A stretch of 64,000 nucleotides of DNA from Paralvinella palmiformis. Its lineage: Eukaryota; Annelida; Polychaeta; Terebellida; Alvinellidae. Below the pieces are notes generated by a model, which saw only the letters and a program-made list of their open reading frames with translations, was not told where the DNA came from and ran no database searches. The DNA is taken from the NCBI GenBank assembly GCA_025642065.1, contig JAODUP010000270.1:572001-636000 (forward strand). Direction: 5' to 3'. The position numbers and the translations under genes were made by a program. Of the stretch, positions 60,755 through 64,000 are shown one piece after another; positions within the stretch are counted from its first letter, which is position 1, and each line of letters begins with the position of its first letter.

Positions 60755-61410
60755 AAGGTGAAAGAGTTACACCCTTGCTAGCACTGTTTTTAAATCAGTG
60801 TTGGTATGTTATGGCTTGACCGAAGGTTATGAGTGTCTAAAAAACAAGCCACGCGAAACAGAAATTTGTACAACAAACCTTATGCCTCAATATGAGGCCA
60901 AGATCAGTGATAATAATGGAAGAACAGTGTCTCGAGGTGTACCTGACAATCTCCGTATCAGATCGCCTTTAACTATAATCGTATTTCTGGATGATCCAGA
61001 CACCTCTGCTAAGGTTACATTTTCCACCTTGGTGATGTCGCCGTCATACACGAATCTGGATTTTTGGAAGTTGTGGGGGGGGGGGGGAGGACAAATCACA
61101 TCATATCGTGTCGGACTCGGAAGATTTATCTCAAGACTATCGAAGGCATTATTTTGAAGAATACCAAAGTGAAAAATGTCATTGTAACCGTTCTTGAAGT
61201 TGTTAGAATATTTTGAAGTGGTGTGTGCTTGTGTTATTCCTAAACCAGATACGAACATCACAGAGGAAACGATTACTGTGTTAATGAAACTCTTAAAAGT
61301 ATCCTTGTTATAAAGTATTTAACCTTTTTAGATAATTTCCAATGGGTTCTACTGGTAAGATAAGCCGCCAAACATTGCTTGAAATGACAAAGAAGCATTT
61401 TGATTTATAA
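60755..61410 (+). pseudogene. Acyl-CoA synthetase-like C-terminal copy, frameshifted
   Basis: Begins after an acceptor-like 'ttctattctgcag' with KVKELHP, then VCYGLTEGYE (the YGxTE motif), MPQYEAKISDNNGRTVSRG, then in another frame LGDVAVIHESGFLEVV, and finally, after more shifts, FPMGSTGKISRQTLLEMTKK and a TAA at 61408. These are the adenylate-forming enzyme motifs in correct order, including the C-terminal TGK lysine region. The family activates fatty or other carboxylic acids to CoA thioesters. Frame changes occur near 61020, at a 13-G tract (61075-61087), near 61195 and near 61315, so this copy cannot be translated as it stands. Whether it is a pseudogene, the last exon of a decayed gene, or carries sequencing errors is open. 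Confidence 0.8.
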
Positions 61411-61880
61411 ATATGATTACTGTTACATTTATTGAACCATGTAACTATCAATATACCACCTATATGGTATGGAAGCAGGGTCACTCCTTTTAACATGTAA
61501 CACTTTATGTAGGGTCAGTTTGTTATTATAAAGGATGATCTTTTGATCAGTGTAAGACTAGCCATATCGTACTTACTAAGTGCTTTCAGTATTCCACTGA
61601 ACATATATAAGTGTCACTTCATTCCACATTTGGCTGCTACAGGTTGTGATACTGATGACCGGAATGTCCAAATGTATAGATAATTTTGACCTTTAGCAAC
61701 CATAACCCATTTCATCTTTTGTAGTTTATGCTAAACCAATAAGCTTTTTATTGTGAATTCTTTCATTTGGTAGAAGAAACGTTTTCAAGATTAAAAACTG
61801 GTCGTACAATAAATATCTATTCTATAGTTATTAGGTGAATGATTATATTACTAGTTTAGGCTCTGGCCACATGTGGAAGT

Positions 61881-61925
<45 letters not shown>

Positions 61926-63223
61926 ATGTTTATAATTAATTTTAGTTGAAGCAAAAGCCCCAGTGTACTATGTTCATATTAATGCGCCTGCACACACTGA
62001 TACATGGTTCATATATGGTTCATATAGGTAGGATTTAGTCATTTATTCGTATTCGAACCCAGAATAAAGCTGAGGTCAGCATCTGAGGTGTCGAAATGTT
62101 TTAATACAGGTTTCTTTTGGACCACAGAAAATACATTATTGTTGAATGTAAACTGTGGTGTCAAAATAATTTATGATATATATATATATATGTAGCAAGT
62201 CACCATTGAACCACACGCACGTGTTGTTTGTTGCGAGCTGTGGTATCAAATGGTTTGTTTTTACGTGCTTCCGCTTTTTGTACGTAGCCTGCATGTAGCC
62301 GCTTTCCTGTGGGCGTGACATATTTGTCGCGTACGAAAAGCGAATTAGCTGGTTCCCACAGGCTGATGAGTAGACCAGACACATGCTTAGGTATACGCAC
62401 ACATCTATCAATATGTGGAGGTATGGAACATTTTATTTTAGATTAATGTATGTATAGTTGTATTTGTATTTAGATTTATGGAGGTAGGTCTCGAAGGATG
62501 TTTAGATATGTTGATGCTCTGTGCCTGTTGCCTCTTTATATGTACCCTAAAACACACTCACACACACACAATCATCATATAATCTCTTTTAGCTGAATGG
62601 CAATTAGCACGATGCAGATAAGCCGTCGATATCACGGCATAACGGTCTGCTTTGGCAAAAATGTCAATTTTCTAACAGCAACTAACTTACAGTCGTTTCC
62701 TGGCAGTTGCTCGTTGCACAAACTGATCGTTGATGTCGGTGGCAATTGAGGTATTAGAAACGGTGTAAATTGTTGGTTTGAAGAAATATACAGCAATTGA
62801 AAAATAGCTACATTACACATGTCACAGCATTAAAAAGTCCCCGCTCTGGATTAGGTTGCCTGTTGAAGCGTCCAGATTTTGAATTCACAATTGGAGATTC
62901 TCTGTACCAGTGCCTTATTACACACTTCTAAAACACACATTGGCCGTACCTGAAATTGAGTTTCGTGATTTCTTTTATCCTTTTAAAACATATTTTGGTT
63001 CATCCTGTTTGTAACATTTTATTTCGTAAATTGCTAATGACAAGTAGTTCGTAGAACCTTTTGGATTTGAATGGTTATAAGGTATTTGACCCTCCAGAAA
63101 ACACCACAAGTCGTACTATACTGCGGCTGAGAAGTTCTATTTTATGTGCATGTAGACTATATATTTCAAGGTGGCTACATTCTAAGAACATTTAATCTAG
63201 AGCTGTAAATTCCTTGCACTAGT
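61411..63223. other. Gene-free stretch with SSRs
   Basis: (TA)n at 61884-61922 and 62175-62192, a short (CA)n near 62555. No gene recognised; ORFs at 62136-62411 lack a family signature. Confidence 0.5.
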
Positions 63224-63585
63224 GAGCTCCGGTGGCCTAGCGGTTAAACACCCGACACTTGGTGCCAACGGTCACAGGTTCGAAACCCGCAAGAGGTCGA
63301 AACTTTCCAGAGATTAATTTCTCGGCTCACAACATCATGGTGGCTGACCACGTTAAATGTCGCTGCCGTCTCCACTGAATTATTTAAAATAAAGGGGGAT
63401 GTTAGTTTTAAAACATGAGGACGTATAACACTGGCAGTGACCACCCTCAGGGTATTTCGGCTCCATCTTTCGGTACTGCTCCCCTGTGAGTGGTGGGGGA
63501 GGAGGTTTCTCAACCACTCCCACATAGAGGCTGTGCCGAATAAGCGACAGCCTGGAGATTCTCCCCGAAAAACCAAACAATCCTC
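63224..63585 (+). repeat. tRNA-derived SINE, family 2, complete
   Basis: tRNA-like head 'gctccggtggcctagcggtt' (A box) with B box 'acaggttcgaaacc', then the body shared with 10123-10405, about 360 bp in all. No tail repeat is obvious. Confidence 0.85.
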
Positions 63586-64000
63586 GCACTATTTGTGTCT
63601 TTATAGGGACCCCGTTTAGGTGTTTGGCCTGGAAATGTATCATCGAAATGAGTGTAATAGACGGAGTAGCCTACGTTGTTAAAGCATAATAGGCACTCCT
63701 GGATTTTGGCATTCGCTAATTTAGTGCAAGAATGTCTGCATCATGTAGTGTATGCCAGATTGGCCTACGTCTGAAGTAGAGCATGTGTTGTCGTTTCGAC
63801 GTACGGACACGTGACTGCTTAAGATGGACCAGCCACTGAGGAGGGTGAAGGAAATTTGTGTTTCGTGACGTGTAAGCTGGAACGAGAACAACCCTCTTGC
63901 TGGATCGTTGTGCGTCCTTCCCGCGGGCTGCAGTGAACTCGCAGGAGAAGGGACAGAAGGGAACCAGTTTTCTCTGTCTGATATCGATCGAAATGAGAAA
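63586..64000. other. GC-richer window end, no gene recognised
   Basis: Composition becomes more GC-rich from about 63780 with 'ccttcccgcgggctgcag'. It might be the start of a gene beyond the window, but no coding frame or motif supports this. Confidence 0.3.

Noticed and set aside
63224..63300. Possible tRNA gene
   Set aside because: A and B boxes are present but no proper acceptor stem closes, and the sequence continues into a repeated body; it is a SINE head. The same applies to the other tRNA-like heads.

Overview
This is animal nuclear DNA. It is AT-rich, its genes are split by GT...AG introns, and it is crowded with microsatellites, tRNA-derived SINEs, LINE relics, short TIR elements and one LTR retrotransposon. 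The TTAGGG-type telomere motif, the gene families and the style of the intronless peptide-type receptor suggest a lophotrochozoan, probably a mollusc. That assignment is inferred from style and is not proven.

Three genes look intact, all on the + strand. (1) The 3' part of an HP1BP3-like chromatin protein (1685-7170) has eight exons, three linker-histone H15 domains and a basic tail; its 5' exons were not found. (2) An SLC22-type organic-ion transporter (32237-38720) has eight coding exons that join in frame into 513 residues. Its introns carry at least two TIR elements. (3) A single-exon rhodopsin-class GPCR of 320 residues (55153-56115) lies in a locally GC-rich island. An acyl-CoA synthetase C-terminal copy broken by frameshifts is at 60755-61410, and an unidentified degenerate coding stretch lies on the minus strand at 17395-17805.

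Layout: 1-8.7 kb HP1BP3 and its 3' region; 8.7-32 kb a gene-free, repeat-rich stretch (hAT relics, a 1.07-kb hAT-like element with 8-bp TSD, two LINE relics, a decayed Gypsy fragment, an interstitial telomeric repeat, repeat copy A); 32-39 kb the transporter; 40.7-48.8 kb a nested stack in which a LINE endonuclease is split by a 6.9-kb TA-flanked TIR element, itself split by a 4.6-kb Gypsy element with TTCAT target duplications, with a pogo/Tigger-like element beside it; 49-55 kb SINEs and satellites; 55-56 kb the GPCR; 56-64 kb satellites, a LINE relic, the synthetase pseudogene and a SINE. The three genes have no evident functional link. The most informative part is the repeat archaeology: several insertions can be proven from the sequence because removing them restores a reading frame or exposes matching target duplications.
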